DNA of 64,000 nt from positions 186,001-250,000 of the forward strand of contig JAUIRK010000593.1 of assembly GCA_030549495.1 (NCBI GenBank), given 5' to 3'. The stretch's first letter is position 1; each line of letters begins with the position of its first letter. Source of the stretch: Nectonema munidae (taxonomy: Eukaryota > Nematomorpha > Nectonematoida > Nectonematidae). Shown here in pieces: positions 48,480 through 60,439 of the stretch. Below the pieces are notes generated by a model. That model made no database searches. It was not told the origin of the DNA and saw nothing but the letters and a program-made list of their open reading frames with translations. The translations under genes were made by a program, and so were the position numbers.

Positions 48480-50806
48480 CAATCGGCGCGTCGGTGTCAT
48501 CACCAGACCCGCTGATTCAATCTTATATTCAGGTGGTAGGGGGCCAGCTCCGCTTGATCTGGACCCTTCCCCTAAACACATCGTCGGAGTTAGTTCCCAG
48601 GGTGGACGCGCCCAGACCGCCTCTGATTCAGACTCAGATCAGAATAAGCGACGGGCAACCGGTGTTGGTTGTCCGGGGCACGGATCCCGCCCCCCTTCTC
48701 TCGACAGTTTCCTGCCTGTCCAGGTTCCCCTGGACCAGGAGCCTTCAGAGTAATGGCTCAAATCTGGTCACCACTGGTTTTCTGATTTTCTTTATCACGG
48801 CCTATCGGGGGCATTATTATATTTCTATGAGAGAAAAAACTTTGTTTCCGCCAAGATTCTAGAAGACCATTTTTGCACAGGTACTGTTGTTTGACAAAGA
48901 AGAGAATCCGTGCCCGGACCCTGCCAAGGACCCGATTCAGTCTATTATCGACGTGGCCTCGTGCAAACGATTGGTTTCCTCATTTACCACTTTGGCTAGC
49001 CCCCAAACATTGGACCCTCTAAGTTCCTAATGGGTGTCTGCCTTGCTTTTTCGACCTCCCAAGGACCTCATCCACCGGAAAACAGCAAGAATCTTCGCTT
49101 GGCATTAGTCTCAGATGCACAATTCAGCTCCTTCTCACGATTTTCCCAAACACCGAAAGAACAAAGATCGTTCCTAGACAGGTAGGCCATCATTATCGCC
49201 CCCTTTTTCTTAATCCACAAGGCAAATGGGAAAACCCGTTTGTTGGCGGATTTTGGATTTACCAGGGACCTCTTTGCCGTCCCCGCCATTAAGCTCATAT
49301 CCTCTTCCCTTTGCGTTTCATAGGACCGAGCCTTCGCTGGGTCACCCGACTCGACATCACTTACGCCTTCTATGGAATTCGGATAGACCCAGCTTGGTGC
49401 AGTTGTTTTTGCATCAATCTGGGAAAAAACTGCTGACAGTTTACCAGGCAACCTATGGGAGCCTGTTTTAGCCCGGCTATCCTTCAAGGGGTGATGGCGA
49501 GATTGTTGGGGGTTTTCAAGACAAGATTGCCAACTCCCTACGACTCCTCCCTCCGTTTCATCCTCTATCTGTACGATTTTCTCATCCTGTATCCGGGTCG
49601 GGGAACAACTAGAGTTATCACTCAATCCCTGATCGCGTTCCTAGAAGATGAATGTGGCGTAGCCATCAACAAGGAAAAGTCTGTCCTCTCCCCAATACAA
49701 AGCATTCGCTTCTTAGGAATATTCCTGAAACTCGACATATTACTTAAGGGAGTCCAAGACGAAAAAAGGAAGTCCTGATCAAAGCGCTTTTTGCCTTCTT
49801 GGTGGCGCACCAAGATGGACGAAGTCCCTCTTCGATGGAAACAAAAGATCATGGGCATCTTGAACTATTACGTCACGACCCTTCCATGAAAATTTCGAAT
49901 TATCTTCGCTCTTTTTAACTGGGCTGAGGCTGAAGATCGCCATCCGCTAATCAGCGTGACAGTTCCTTACATCACAAGCACCATCTTGTTTCCCTGGAAG
50001 GTGACGAATTCCGCCTCAGCGCTCGACGTCGTACATGTCGACGCCTCCTTTAAATGACTTTGACTTGTAGCTGATAGAGCGCAATGGACAATTCCAGTCT
50101 CGAATTAAGCATGACACATCACAAATTTGGAGTAGCTGGTCATCATCCTAACTCATTTCCTCTGACCTATGAGGAAAATCATCTCCGACTCCACCGCAGC
50201 AATTGGATGCGTCCGCAAACTAGGTAGCAAGTCTCCAAGGCAAGCAATGCTCCTCCTTTGGCTGGAGGCATCAAACAAATGGACCGACACCTTGCTCAAC
50301 TCCATCGAGCACATAAGATCCAAGGACAATCCGGCGCACCAGCTGTCCAGAGCAAGCATCCCCTGCTGTCCGCATGAGCTGAAGATTTAAGATTGCACGA
50401 TTGCCATCAGTTCAAAGAACTGGCATTCTTTTTTCGAAGCGGTCTGGAAAAACTTCATCCGCAATACCGAGAAGGAATTGGTGAGATTCTCGTCAAAAAC
50501 GCATGCTAGAGGGTAACAATGCCATGAAGATAGGCACTATCGGCTGCCCTCCAGTCGCCAGGCTTGTCAAGTGGACCACTTGCCATTGGCTGGACAAACA
50601 CAGTTAATCCTCACCTCGCGCCAACTGGCCATACTGCCCAGCCTATCAGAGGAGCCTTCAGTTTCCACTGGGCAAGAAGGTATAAAAGGCAGCCACGGGC
50701 AGGCGCATTCATTCTTTTTCTCCTCTTTATTCCTTATCACGCCCGCCCTCTCTCCCTGAAGAAGATTGGCAATAAAGATTCACAATAAGAAGTCTTCCAA
50801 CGATAA
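48480..50806 (+). mobile_element. Retroelement fossil with reverse transcriptase and RNase H-like regions
   Basis: This 2.3-kb stretch is markedly GC-richer than its surroundings. It shows a gag-like or linker region, a reverse transcriptase region (about 49320-49760, including RLDITYAFYGIRID and GVAINKEKSVLSP) and an RNase H-like region (50169-50390, SDSTAAIGCVRKLGSKSPRQ and a closing LSRASIP). The 3' end has a TATA-like string (TATAAAAGG, about 50680) and AATAAA near 50771, as in a terminal repeat; no matching 5' copy was found. The layout is closest to DIRS/Ngaro-type or another long-terminal-repeat relative; no integrase or tyrosine recombinase was seen. It is broken in several places, so probably old. 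Confidence 0.6.
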
Positions 50807-51070
50807 AATTTTTTGTGTTTCTCATTTTTAACGTGATATGCAAATGATTCATTTGTACTATTCAATTTGTGCAAATAACTGTCGCAATCGAGATTTTCAG
50901 GATTAATTTAAGATTAAACAAGTAAATCTTTTAAATTAATCTTTCCCAAAAACTCGTATTAAAATCAAATAACTATAATCATTATTGAAAAATCTGAGCC
51001 TTAGCCTTAGCGGTTCTTACGTTCCTTGCAAATAAGTTTGTATCACTCCAAAAAAAATTAGGTAAAAGTA

Positions 51071-51600
51071 AAGGTACCGTGGGGTGTTTTCATTCAGAAA
51101 GTACAATTGTGCCACTTGTATCAAACTATAAGAAAGGTTGGTAGCCTCGGCCTTAGAAGTTCAAATGTTCCTTGCAAATAAATTATCGCTCCAAAAAAAC
51201 ATGAGAATTTTTAGTTCCAGAACTCAGAAAAACACTTGTATATTAGATGAAAGGCCATAAAATAAATTGTCAACAGCGTCAAAGTTTTTTTAAAAGTTAC
51301 TGGTGATTTTTTTTAACGTATCAGTCAAGATATAATATTTAAAATCTAGTTTAGCTATTTTGGTTATAATTAAAATTATAAGCATTTACAAATAATAAGT
51401 ATCTAATAAATTAATGTTCATGCAGTATTTGAATAATAATTAAAAAAATTATTATTTAAGTAGTAGTTCAATGGCTCTATTTTATTAATCTTCAAAACTT
51501 CCCCTTTTAAATGTAAAAGTAAAGATACCCAAGAGTTTGTGCCGCTTGTATCGAACCACGCCCCTTTTTAAATCCTAAATTTTTGTGGTTAGTGCTACAA
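51071..51600 (+). repeat. Dispersed repeat B, copy 2
   Basis: It begins with the same 23-base string as at 20714. CTTGTATCAAAC follows at 51115 and CTTGTATCGAACCACG at about 51545, so the terminal motif recurs within this copy. No ORF. Confidence 0.5.
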
Positions 51601-52470
51601 GAGATTTAAAAAATCTTTTCTTTGATACATAACGAAAAAATCTCGGGAAATTCTGAGTTTACTTTATATTTCAAAATTTTTTTTTTTATGTTTTAAATAT
51701 TATTGTAAGTTTACTCTATTAAATAATGTCTTCCTTCGAAGTCATGAAGTCATAAATTAGGCCAACACATTATTTTTATCATTACATTATAAAATTTCCA
51801 ACAAATTTTTCATTTTTAAAGTTCAACTTTCTATGCAGATTTTTAATAAAACAATCAAATAATTTATTTTGTATATAAGTTTTATATTTTCCCATTTTCT
51901 TTTAAACATTGATAGTTAGGGTAAATTTCATATATGCTTTAAAATGAGCCAATTTTATAAATTATTGTTAATATGAAAGCTAATGCAAGTTGCACGGTGC
52001 TTAATCAAAAGTCCAAAAACAAAAATGGCTTAAAACTAAAATGAACAAAACATCGGAAAATGTTTTTTGTTTTGTTTGTCAAAATCAACATCTTTTAAAA
52101 GAAAAACCAACTTTAAGTAGGTAGGTGGTATTTCAATATGAAAGTTATATTGTCTATCTAGTTACTTATGCAGATGCTTGATTTTATTGTTTGAAAAGGA
52201 ATAATTCATTCATTATAAGCATAGAAATTGTTATTGCGTTTATTACTGATGAGATGAGCATCATAGCAAAAATGGTAGATGTTTTATGAAATCGAACAGC
52301 GTGGTCTGTTCATAAAAATTCAATTAAAACAAATGAAATAAGTTTGCAGCATAATTTTAATAGCAAGGATAAATCCCATAAAAATCTTTATTCTCCAGAA
52401 AAGTCTCCAACTTATTTCTTTTCACGATCATGGGAAGAATTTGTTTTAGCCGAAATCTTTGCATCATTCT
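51601..52470. other. AT-rich spacer
   Basis: No gene seen. Confidence 0.4.
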
Positions 52471-52471
52471 T

Positions 52472-53385
52472 TTAACCCTATCAGTGACAGGGAGGGGGGG
52501 GGGGGGCTAAACTAAAATGTCTCTTGTAACAAATTGACGACATCTTTTGCTACCATACTTCGTGACATTTCCTAAAATTGATAGCTCCATCTTTTGATAC
52601 CATTTTTATGGCAGTTGAATAACCTTTTCATGTCGAAATCTGTCAATCAAAATCAAAAATTAAACTTTTTCAGCAAAATTCTGACAGTATCTCTAGTTAA
52701 GCTTATGACGTTGGTTCTATATTATATACTCGTTTGAAAAATTATAAATATATACAGTTTTTAAGGCAACACTTTATAGTTTAAATTTTTTTAAAATCAT
52801 GGTTACTTTTTGGGAAAATGCCAATTTCATTTATAGATTATTTTTGCATTTGGATTTTAAAATACTTATAAGTATGAAACAAATTTGCGGTTTATTTCAA
52901 AAATCTTTCTTCTAGAACATTAATTCAAATTTTACATGAAATATACACATTTTCATATCAAATCAACAATGCCTATTGCATTTATAGATTATTTTTGCAT
53001 TTGGATTTCAAAATACTTATAAGTGTAAAACAAATTTGCGGTTTATTTCTAAAATCTGTCTTAAAGAACATTCATTCAAATTTTACATGAAATAAACGCA
53101 TTTTCATATCAAATCAACAATGTCAATTTCATTTATAGATTGTTTTTTCATTTGGATTCAAAATTACCTATAAGTGTAAAATAAATTTGTGGTTCACTTC
53201 TAAGAATTGTTCCCAAAAATAAAATTTGCGGTTTACATCTAAAATCTGACTACGTGAACATTCATTCAAATTTTACATGAAATACACACATTTTTGTAAC
53301 AAATCAACAATGCCAATTAAAATTATACATTCTTTTTGTATTTAGAATGTGAAAATACTTGTAAGCGTGAATCAAATTTGCAAAT
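52472..53385 (+). repeat. Repeat C copy 1, with ~151-base tandem units
   Basis: A head (AACCCTATCAGTGACAGGG, then a G run) is followed by a tandem array. TTATAGATT-type anchors lie at 52831, 52982, 53133 and 53323, giving periods of 151, 151 and 190, the last enlarged by a partial internal duplication. Units share TTTGCGGTTTA and TTCAAATTTTACATGAAATA. The same head and unit recur at 63520-64000. The right edge is cut by the Tigger element. No coding capacity. Confidence 0.75.
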
Positions 53386-54918
53386 CAGATGTCAAACCTG
53401 TGTTAGCGGTCACCTGCTTATAACGGTCACCTGCGGATATTGGCCAAAATAATTTCCCCCGCAAGAAAAAATAGTGCTATATACCTTGTCTATAGCGGTC
53501 ACCTGTTCAACGCGGGCACTTTTATTGCATCCAAAAACAGTTTTTTGACCCCGTAAAGCGGCCACCGTTATTAAAATTTGTCAAGCAATATTTCGTAAAA
53601 TTATATTTTTTGAGCAGAATTTGAGGTGTCCACAACGAGAACCCAATCCGGGGATTGCAAGCAGCAAGACCATGCAGCCGCGTCACGACTCATCGGGTGC
53701 TATAGCGCATTTTCAAATCCCCTAATTAAGTTTGGAATAAATCAAAAAAGTTTCAAAGCTCTGTTAAGAGGAGGTCAGAACTCGATGTCATTCTTTTAGC
53801 TTCAAGCTTGGATATTGTGCGTGTGCAAACATTGTCACAACATGGCAAGATGAATGGAGAGAGTGGTGGAGTGGACAATGCTGTTATCACTGAGTGGATA
53901 TCAAAATTACTAGAACTTTGCGTAAGCTACGAACTATGCAATATTTACAACATGGATGAGACGGGTCTCTTCTTTAAAGCGTCAGTTGACTCAACGCTTC
54001 ATCTGAAAGGTGCCGATTGCTCGGGAGGAAAAAGGTCAAAAGAGCGCATCACTGTCATGTTATGCGCAAATGTCGCTGGGGACAAAGAACAGTTTATGGT
54101 TATTGGCAAGTCAATCAAGTCACGTTGCTTTGGACGAATCAATAGGAATGACCTCCCGGTGGACTATCACGCCAACAAGCGGGCATGGATGACAAGTAAT
54201 CTCTTCGAAGTATTCATGCGTAAGCTGGATGCTAAGATGCGTCGATAAAAAAGAAACATTCTCATGATCCTGGACAATGCTCCGTGCCATCTTCAACTTC
54301 ATCTGAAGAACATTAAGCTACTCTTTCTACCTCCCAACACCACTTCCGTCACTCAGCCCATGGACCAGGGCATCATTCAAGCGACCAAACTAAAGTTCAG
54401 AGCTCGAAAATGTCTGCAGAGAGCGTCTTCAAGTACCATTTCAAGAACTTGTTGAGGTTGATGCCTGTCTGGCCACGACGAACAATGAGCCAGTTTGGAG
54501 GACTATCGTCGAAGAATCGTTAGCCAAGATATAGTCAAAGGCAGCGACGATGAAGTTGAGGAGTCTCACCCACCTGTGAAATCATTTATCTGTAATTTTT
54601 CTGAGGCCAGCAAATGCAATGATCTTCGCACTTTTGCTATTAGCAAAGGGTATGGAGATATCTTGCGCATATGTGAAGACTTGGAGGATGAGCAAAGCAG
54701 AAGACAATGCTGGATTTTTTCAAGAAGACGTGAAATTCAAATCAAATTGTTATTTGTAATAAATTGTTTAAAATAAGGCTAAGGTTTGCTACAATGCATA
54801 GGATGCATGCGCATACACTTTTAAAAGTTAATACAGTAAACTGCGTATAGCGGCCACCTGTCTATAGCGGTCGCTTTTTTTGTTTCCCTTGAGTGGTCAC
54901 TATAGACAGGTTTGACTG
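53386..54918 (+). mobile_element. Tigger/pogo-type DNA transposon, decayed
   Basis: The left end contains TCAAACCTGTGTTAGCGGTC and the right end, reverse-complemented, CAGTCAAACCTGTCTATAG, the usual Tigger terminus; both ends repeat GCGGTCACC-type units. A TA follows the right end. The + strand (53808-54776, one frame) encodes the DDE core: YNMDETGLFFKASVD (first Asp), ILMILDNAPCHLQ (second Asp) and SVTQPMDQGII (third Asp), so the catalytic triad is retained. An in-frame stop at 54246-54248 and another after 54452 break it. The N-terminal DNA-binding helix-turn-helix region is not recognisable before 53808. Confidence 0.85.
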
Positions 54919-55915
54919 TATGTACCCATTTTCAAGTAGGCTGAATCTAACAGTGATGTTTATTTTTTATAAAAATTAATCATACCTGTCAAAAAATGAT
55001 TGACATATGACACTTCAACTGAAATAAAGGACTTCATTAGTTATACGTAGCTTTATATGTAATTTATTTTGTCACAGAACAAATAGAATTATAAGTAAAC
55101 AAAATAAAATATAACTGAAAATGATATAGAACTAAAAACGGGATTTTATACCGAATTCAATGAGGTGATTTTTTTAATGAAATGAATTAAATACAAAACA
55201 AGGACTCTGTTGAGGCATATTTTGATGCGCATCATTTTATTTGAAGGAAAAAGACAGTTCGTTTATACCATTCACCGTACAATATCTCGAAACAAGTTGA
55301 ATCGGTCAATTTAAATAAGTTTCGTGTTTGACCATTTTGAGAAAGTTTTATACGTATAATCAAACAATATACAAATGAACGAAAAGAAAGTTGAAACATA
55401 ATTTATTTATTATAAAAATTTGATCGTTTTTTATATCTAATCATTTGGTTGTCGTATCGTTTTTCTAAAATGAAAAATATTTTCACCTCAACATGAGTTT
55501 TCTGCATAAAATTTGCTATTTTATTTAATAATTGCTGGCAGTATTTAAAAAAAGTGAATGATCTTTATTAACTGTCAAGGATAATAAAAATAGTGGGTAA
55601 GGCTGCACTAAAACGTGAGGTGGCTATCCAAATGAAAAGTTTTTAAGCGATTCAATGGAAAGAAATCCAGCAATTTCTGCAAAGCAAACTAGACATGCAT
55701 GTAGAATTTTCTGGTGTCCATTTTCGTATATTCCTATAATTAAAAAGTAAACATTTGAATCTATGAATTCCTTTAATCTTGCGATGCAAAGAAAATACAT
55801 CACAGTACCCCATTGTCATAAAAATTGAGTTTAAATGAAGCTGGAATAATCGCATTTTTAGACAAGAAAATTTTTAAGAACAGTTTATTGATTTGATTAC
55901 TGATTGAGGAGGTGC
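54919..55915. other. AT-rich spacer, possible hAT relics
   Basis: No clear gene. The 55590-55915 part could belong to the hAT remnant that follows, but gave no motif. Confidence 0.35.
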
Positions 55916-56190
55916 AAACCATGTTTTTTTGTAAAATGTCTCATAGCGATTTTTTGTTTGAAATGGGACAGTCCTATGCTGATGTAGCAAATATGGCTCT
56001 GAAAGTTCGATTTGCCACTACATATGAGTGTGAGAAAGCTTTTTCTTGCTACTTGTCATTGAAACCAAATCCCCAAACAGATTGGAAATGAGTAATGGAT
56101 ATAAGAAATGCATTGGCAAAAACAGAGCCAAACTTGGACAAACTGGTGAAGACAAAGAAGATGCATCCATTCCATTGACATTGATTGGAT
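55916..56190 (+). pseudogene. hAT (ZBED-type) transposase C-terminal remnant
   Basis: The frame around 55980-56185 encodes ANMALKVRFATTYECEKAFS then CYLSLKPNPQTDWK, and after a stop MDIRNALAKTEPNLDKLVKT. This is the A-L-x-x-x-FxTTYxCEKxFS...IKxKxRNxL...RxALxxxxPxxDxL tail of ZBED5-like hAT transposases. The catalytic core is not recognisable upstream. Confidence 0.65.
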
Positions 56191-56344
56191 TATTCAGGCA
56201 ATTTTTGAATAAACAAGTGTGTCAATTTTTTTAGTACAGTAGTTTATATGTTGATTTATTTATTTTTTTGAAAAATATGGAGAGACTGCTACGCTGAAAA
56301 TTTTTAGAAAGTTTTTAAACTACTCTTGCTCATCAAGAGAACAA

Positions 56345-56560
56345 CATCAATCATATATGATAGATCACTACTCATCAGATGTAATTGACTCTTTATCCCT
56401 CCTTATTGCCATTTACCAGTTATTGAAATGGATGGTCACAGTGTGTATAGTCTATTAGAATACTCTAACCAAGTAAAGGTTTTATACCATGACTAAAAAT
56501 GATCTCTTTTGTAAATCTTCAGGGAGCTGAATTTTTGTTTAAACCGATTTTATATTTGAC
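56345..56560 (-). repeat. Dispersed repeat family A, copy 3
   Basis: Reverse complement of 25730-25890; shared runs include TAGATCACTACTCATCAGAT and GGTTTTATACCAT. Confidence 0.65.
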
Positions 56561-57834
56561 AAAGGTTGTTGTCTTCTAAAGATCATATGGAGGGAGTTGT
56601 ATTAGAGGACTTATTGGTAATACTGTCAGACCTCATTTATCGGACAGTTAAAATCACATTGCGGACGGAAAGCTTTTTCGCCCCCAATCACATTGGAGGG
56701 GGCGTTGCCCTCTGGAATAAAGAAAGATATTGTTATTTAGGATAGAATTGCTGTCCTTGATATGTGAAAGAAGAAAAAGAGAAAAAGATGGGTAAGGCTT
56801 AGGCCTGGAAGCTGAAGAAGTTCGGAATAAATTTTGAATTCCGAAATGAGGTGGAAAAGACGGGGCAAGATGATCTAAGAGATCTTCTAACTCATTTTAT
56901 GTTTTTTTCCTTGAGTTTATCTTACACCCCCTTGGAGCGCACTCCAGATTTTGGATTCCACTGGTCCCTATAATTTAATATCTCAGAAATACACTATAAT
57001 TTTAGTATGCAATTTTTCTATTTGATTTGTTTTTACTCTATTTTGTATTTTTAGATATGAACAAAATGTTGACATCTGTTTTATCAAACTTCTCATCCAT
57101 TTTTCTTTCCAATTTTTCAACACTTTTGAAAGCTCCTCCTATCATGTAATTTTCAAACATTTTAATAAGGAAAAGTTATTTATTCTCATTGATACAGTTT
57201 CCTTATCAACAATTGTTCTTTCTTGAATCAGAATTATTTTACAAATTTTTCTCTTAAGTTGTCTTAAATAAGGACTTATTGGTGCCATTTTTTATATTAT
57301 TATTTTTAATAATTTTTTGTTATATTAATTTCACAAAACAAAATATTTTTACTTTAATCTTTTATTTAAAAGTATCAATCGACATCCTTTTGACATCCTT
57401 TTGACATCCTTTTTATCTCATCCTGAAACATAGTTTTAACCAAAATATACGTTTATTTTTTGCGTATAGATGCGTGCGTGCCATTGTGAATTGGTCACCG
57501 AGCTAAGCTTGGTACGCGTGTCATTGGTTGCAGAGGCCTGTTCTATGATACCCAAAAATTAATGAAGATTAGCCTATGTTTTCTGTCGCACTATAAAAAT
57601 CACACTTGTAAGTTCTAATGCCAATATTGACTTCTGCCTTTTTTTATCCCTACTCACCTCTTTTTGCGAAATTAGTCTTTTTAAAAATCATTTTCTTTAA
57701 GTAATATCCGGGTGTTTCAAAGGTATACAAGGAATCATCTATTTTCTTGACGTAACAACCGAGATTACAAGATTCATTCTTTTTCATGTAAGCACTTTTC
57801 TGCTTATGATAAATCAGCTGCGTAAAAATCACAG
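56561..57834. other. Spacer with hAT-like scraps
   Basis: GGGGGCGAAAA-type and CCCCCAATCACATTGGAGGGG strings near 56680-56705 resemble MITE ends but cannot be paired. A 30-codon frame opening at 57472 just after an acceptor-like TGCGTATAG is unsupported. Confidence 0.35.
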
Positions 57835-57836
57835 TG

Positions 57837-57875
57837 AATGGATGAATAAATGAATGAATGAATGAATGAATTAAA
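57837..57875. repeat. TGAA microsatellite
   Basis: Tandem TGAA/ATGA copies, about 9 units, slightly imperfect at the left. Confidence 0.8.
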
Positions 57876-58211
57876 ATGGTACCAATAAACAAATCATTTG
57901 TCTAAGCGAATGGACAATTGAAATGAGCTAACTAACTCGCTTACAGACTAAATAATTATTTAACTTACCAATTAAGACAATTCTGTTAATTCTAATTTTC
58001 ACATTCAAAAACCCTTTTAACAAAAATGATTTCTTGTGATTTCCTTATTCGCGATTTTGACTACCTCTTATTTTCGACCATTCATATTGAGAAAATTAAA
58101 AGTGTGGTGGAAGAGTGTTTTCCGGTACAACCATTCCATATTCCGTATGTATAATCTCGCATATACGTGGCATATTTGTTATTGGATGATGTGTGATATC
58201 TTTGTTTAAGT

Positions 58212-58394
58212 TTGGTGCAACAGCTTGGAATGAAGAAGTACCGCTATGATGAAGACTTCTTTGATGCCTGGGCCGAAGGGCCGATGATAAAGCCTGTCGA
58301 AATTTCTAAATCCAAATGGAAGCCTCCTGAGTTGGAAAGTCCGTTTTCTGACCAATTTTCTTTTACATTTATATATTATATATATTTGACTTAG
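58212..58394 (+). CDS. Exon-like ORF of an unrecognised gene
   Basis: The frame encodes QQLGMKKYRYDEDFFDAWAE, GPMIKPVEISKSKW and KPPELES, then a hydrophobic, AT-rich tail to TAA. The first 45 residues have balanced composition and richer codon use than surrounding frames, and are preceded by an acceptor-like TTTGTTTAAG (58200-58209). This looks like a genuine host exon that ends before or near 58340, with the tail being intron. I do not recognise the protein. It may belong with the terminal exon-like stretch at 60347-60418. Confidence 0.4.
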   Translation: MVQQLGMKKYRYDEDFFDAWAEGPMIKPVEISKSKWKPPELESPFSDQFSFTFIYYIYLT

Positions 58395-58700
58395 TTACTT
58401 TTATTTTTTATCAAGTCTACCATTTATAATTCGTTCTATGGTATGAAACACGCTTCTCTAAATTATAAATCAGAAGCTCACATCCAGGGAGCGTACTTAA
58501 ATAACAACCTACCCTAACCTTAACCCCCTAATATTGCATAGAAACTGATTTTAATCTTTAAAACAAAAATAGATAAAGCAGAATACTTTTTACTTAAATT
58601 CATCGTTTTTAGCAAATAATATCAATTAAAGAACAGCAAATTTTTTATTTACTTTATTCCTAACATGATATTCTTTACGGGAGAATTTTTTTGATATTAT
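58395..58700. other. AT-rich spacer
   Basis: No feature seen. Confidence 0.35.
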
Positions 58701-58739
58701 GTTCACTGGGTGTGTAAGAGATTACGCCAGATTTTTTTG

Positions 58740-58950
58740 TCTGAAACTTTCCCATTGGAACATGACAGTGATCACTACTCACCGCATATAATAAAGCCTT
58801 TATCCCGCATTATTGTGTTTCACCATTTATTGAATCCGATGCTCTTAAATGCTCTTTCAGATTTGGATGTAACCGTGACTTTAAAAACGATCTCTTTTGT
58901 AAATCTTTGAGGAACAGAATTCTTGGTTGAGCTGGTCCATTGGTGTTCAA
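58740..58950 (-). repeat. Dispersed repeat family A, copy 4
   Basis: Reverse complement of 12135-12365, with long shared runs (AATAAAGCCTTTATCCCGCA and CAGAATTCTTGGTTGAGC variants). Confidence 0.65.
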
Positions 58951-60346
58951 TGGTTAAAAATGTCCATATCTTCTGATGACGGTATAGTTAATTATACACA
59001 TACATATAATAATATTCAGTGTGTGCTAGGTGTGCGGCGCAAACTCTCGATCTATAAGCGAGTAATAATTTCGTATATGCATTTTGCTCCATGCCTATGC
59101 CAACCCAACATAATTCATTAAATAATAATATTATAAGCAGTGTCTTGAAATTTTTTATGAACGTAATTCCTTATATATTTGGTGCAATATAAGTTTACAT
59201 TCAATTTGGATTGACTAATCATCATGTGATTTTATTGGATAATCACTGATTGCTTACACTATACCTCACTTGTTGTTTTAACTAAGGCATCCTCTTTCTC
59301 ACAACATGCTTCTCGTATCCCCTCTATATTACAATCTCGAATGAAGACAGCGTATTTTCGCCTCCCGGATGTGCGCTCTTGCCTGTTATGGACATAGGCT
59401 CAATTTAGTATTAATAAATGTTAGTGCCCCGAGCTCACGAATTCTTTAGTTTTCTCAAAAAACTCTATATCTTTGCTAGTAACTTGTTAGTTCATGAGAA
59501 ATTCCTTTCTATACAGCGATACATGTTTCCTGGAGAACAAGTAAGAGAATTGCATCCTCTTTGTGACATGCGGTAGTGGTGTCTATCTTGAAAAATCTAG
59601 TATTGAGATTTTCAAAAAACTTTTTGACCGTGAAGAAGAACCTCCTCCATTATGAATCAAAAATTTTCAAACCTTTCTCTTATTAGTTAATATTTTAATC
59701 ATCAATTGACAAAAAAAGGTATCCGAAAATTTTCAAACATTTAGAGTTAACATAACTATGACAGATACCAATACGTGAAGATTTAATAGTTATTCTTAAA
59801 AAAGATTTATAAATGTGAATCGAATGTGACTAATTTTTTCCTTCGGTGTGAGTGAGAGAGTATTTTAGAGGATAAAGGTGGAAAACTTTTTCTAATTGAA
59901 AAAAGAGGATTATGAGGAATTTTGACAAAGGATGGGTTATCAAACATTCAGAGTGATATCTTTTCAAATCACCTTACAGGCATTTTTATAAAAATTTTAT
60001 TACTCAATTAATATATTTACCTATATTATAATAAATAACCCATATATAAGGTTATTATTGAAAAATGTCATGAGAAATAAAAATTTATAAATATGAGGTT
60101 TTAACGAACATGACCTCAGGCTGCTTTGATTAGAAATTTGCTCCCATCACTATTTATGAGATTGATAAAATCATTTTCATATCCTCTTTCGCACGTCTAT
60201 CTTTATCGCGATCTTGTAAGCCGTCATCTGAAGCTACTCGGCAATAAGTTCTTCCAAGATTCTTTTTTCCTAGGCATTTGGAAGTAATTGGAGCACTTGA
60301 TTTTATAACCGGATGCCCTTTGTGACGCTAACCATTTTGTTTTCAG
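58951..60346 (+). other. Spacer or intron with a possible micro-exon
   Basis: TATACAG then 24 bases then GTAAGA at about 59516-59540 has both splice signals and an open frame (RYMFPGEQ); it is too short to judge. A GGATGTGCGC string near 59369 resembles the MITE ends at 42.5 kb. Otherwise AT-rich. Confidence 0.3.
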
Positions 60347-60418
60347 GATTGGAAACCAATAGCCTATGACACCGAAGAACATAACCTACAATACAGTGTT
60401 GCAGGGTTTTTCTCCTAG
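60347..60418 (+). CDS. Terminal exon-like ORF of an unrecognised gene
   Basis: After a strong acceptor (TTTTGTTTTCAG) the frame encodes DWKPIAYDTEEHNLQYSVAG then FFS and TAG. Codon use and residue mix look natural. It is short, and the link to the exon-like ORF at 58212 is inference from order and strand only. I do not recognise the protein. Confidence 0.35.
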   Translation, partial: DWKPIAYDTEEHNLQYSVAGFFS

Positions 60419-60439
60419 AACAACTGCTATCTAAAGGTT

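Noticed and set aside
48472-48862. Overlapping Pro-rich ORFs as host genes
   Set aside because: They lie in the GC-rich retroelement fossil and overlap in several frames; no host homology recognised.
52831-53330. Array at 52.8 kb as CRISPR or gene repeats
   Set aside because: Units of 151 bases diverge along the full length without conserved-repeat/variable-spacer structure; satellite-like.
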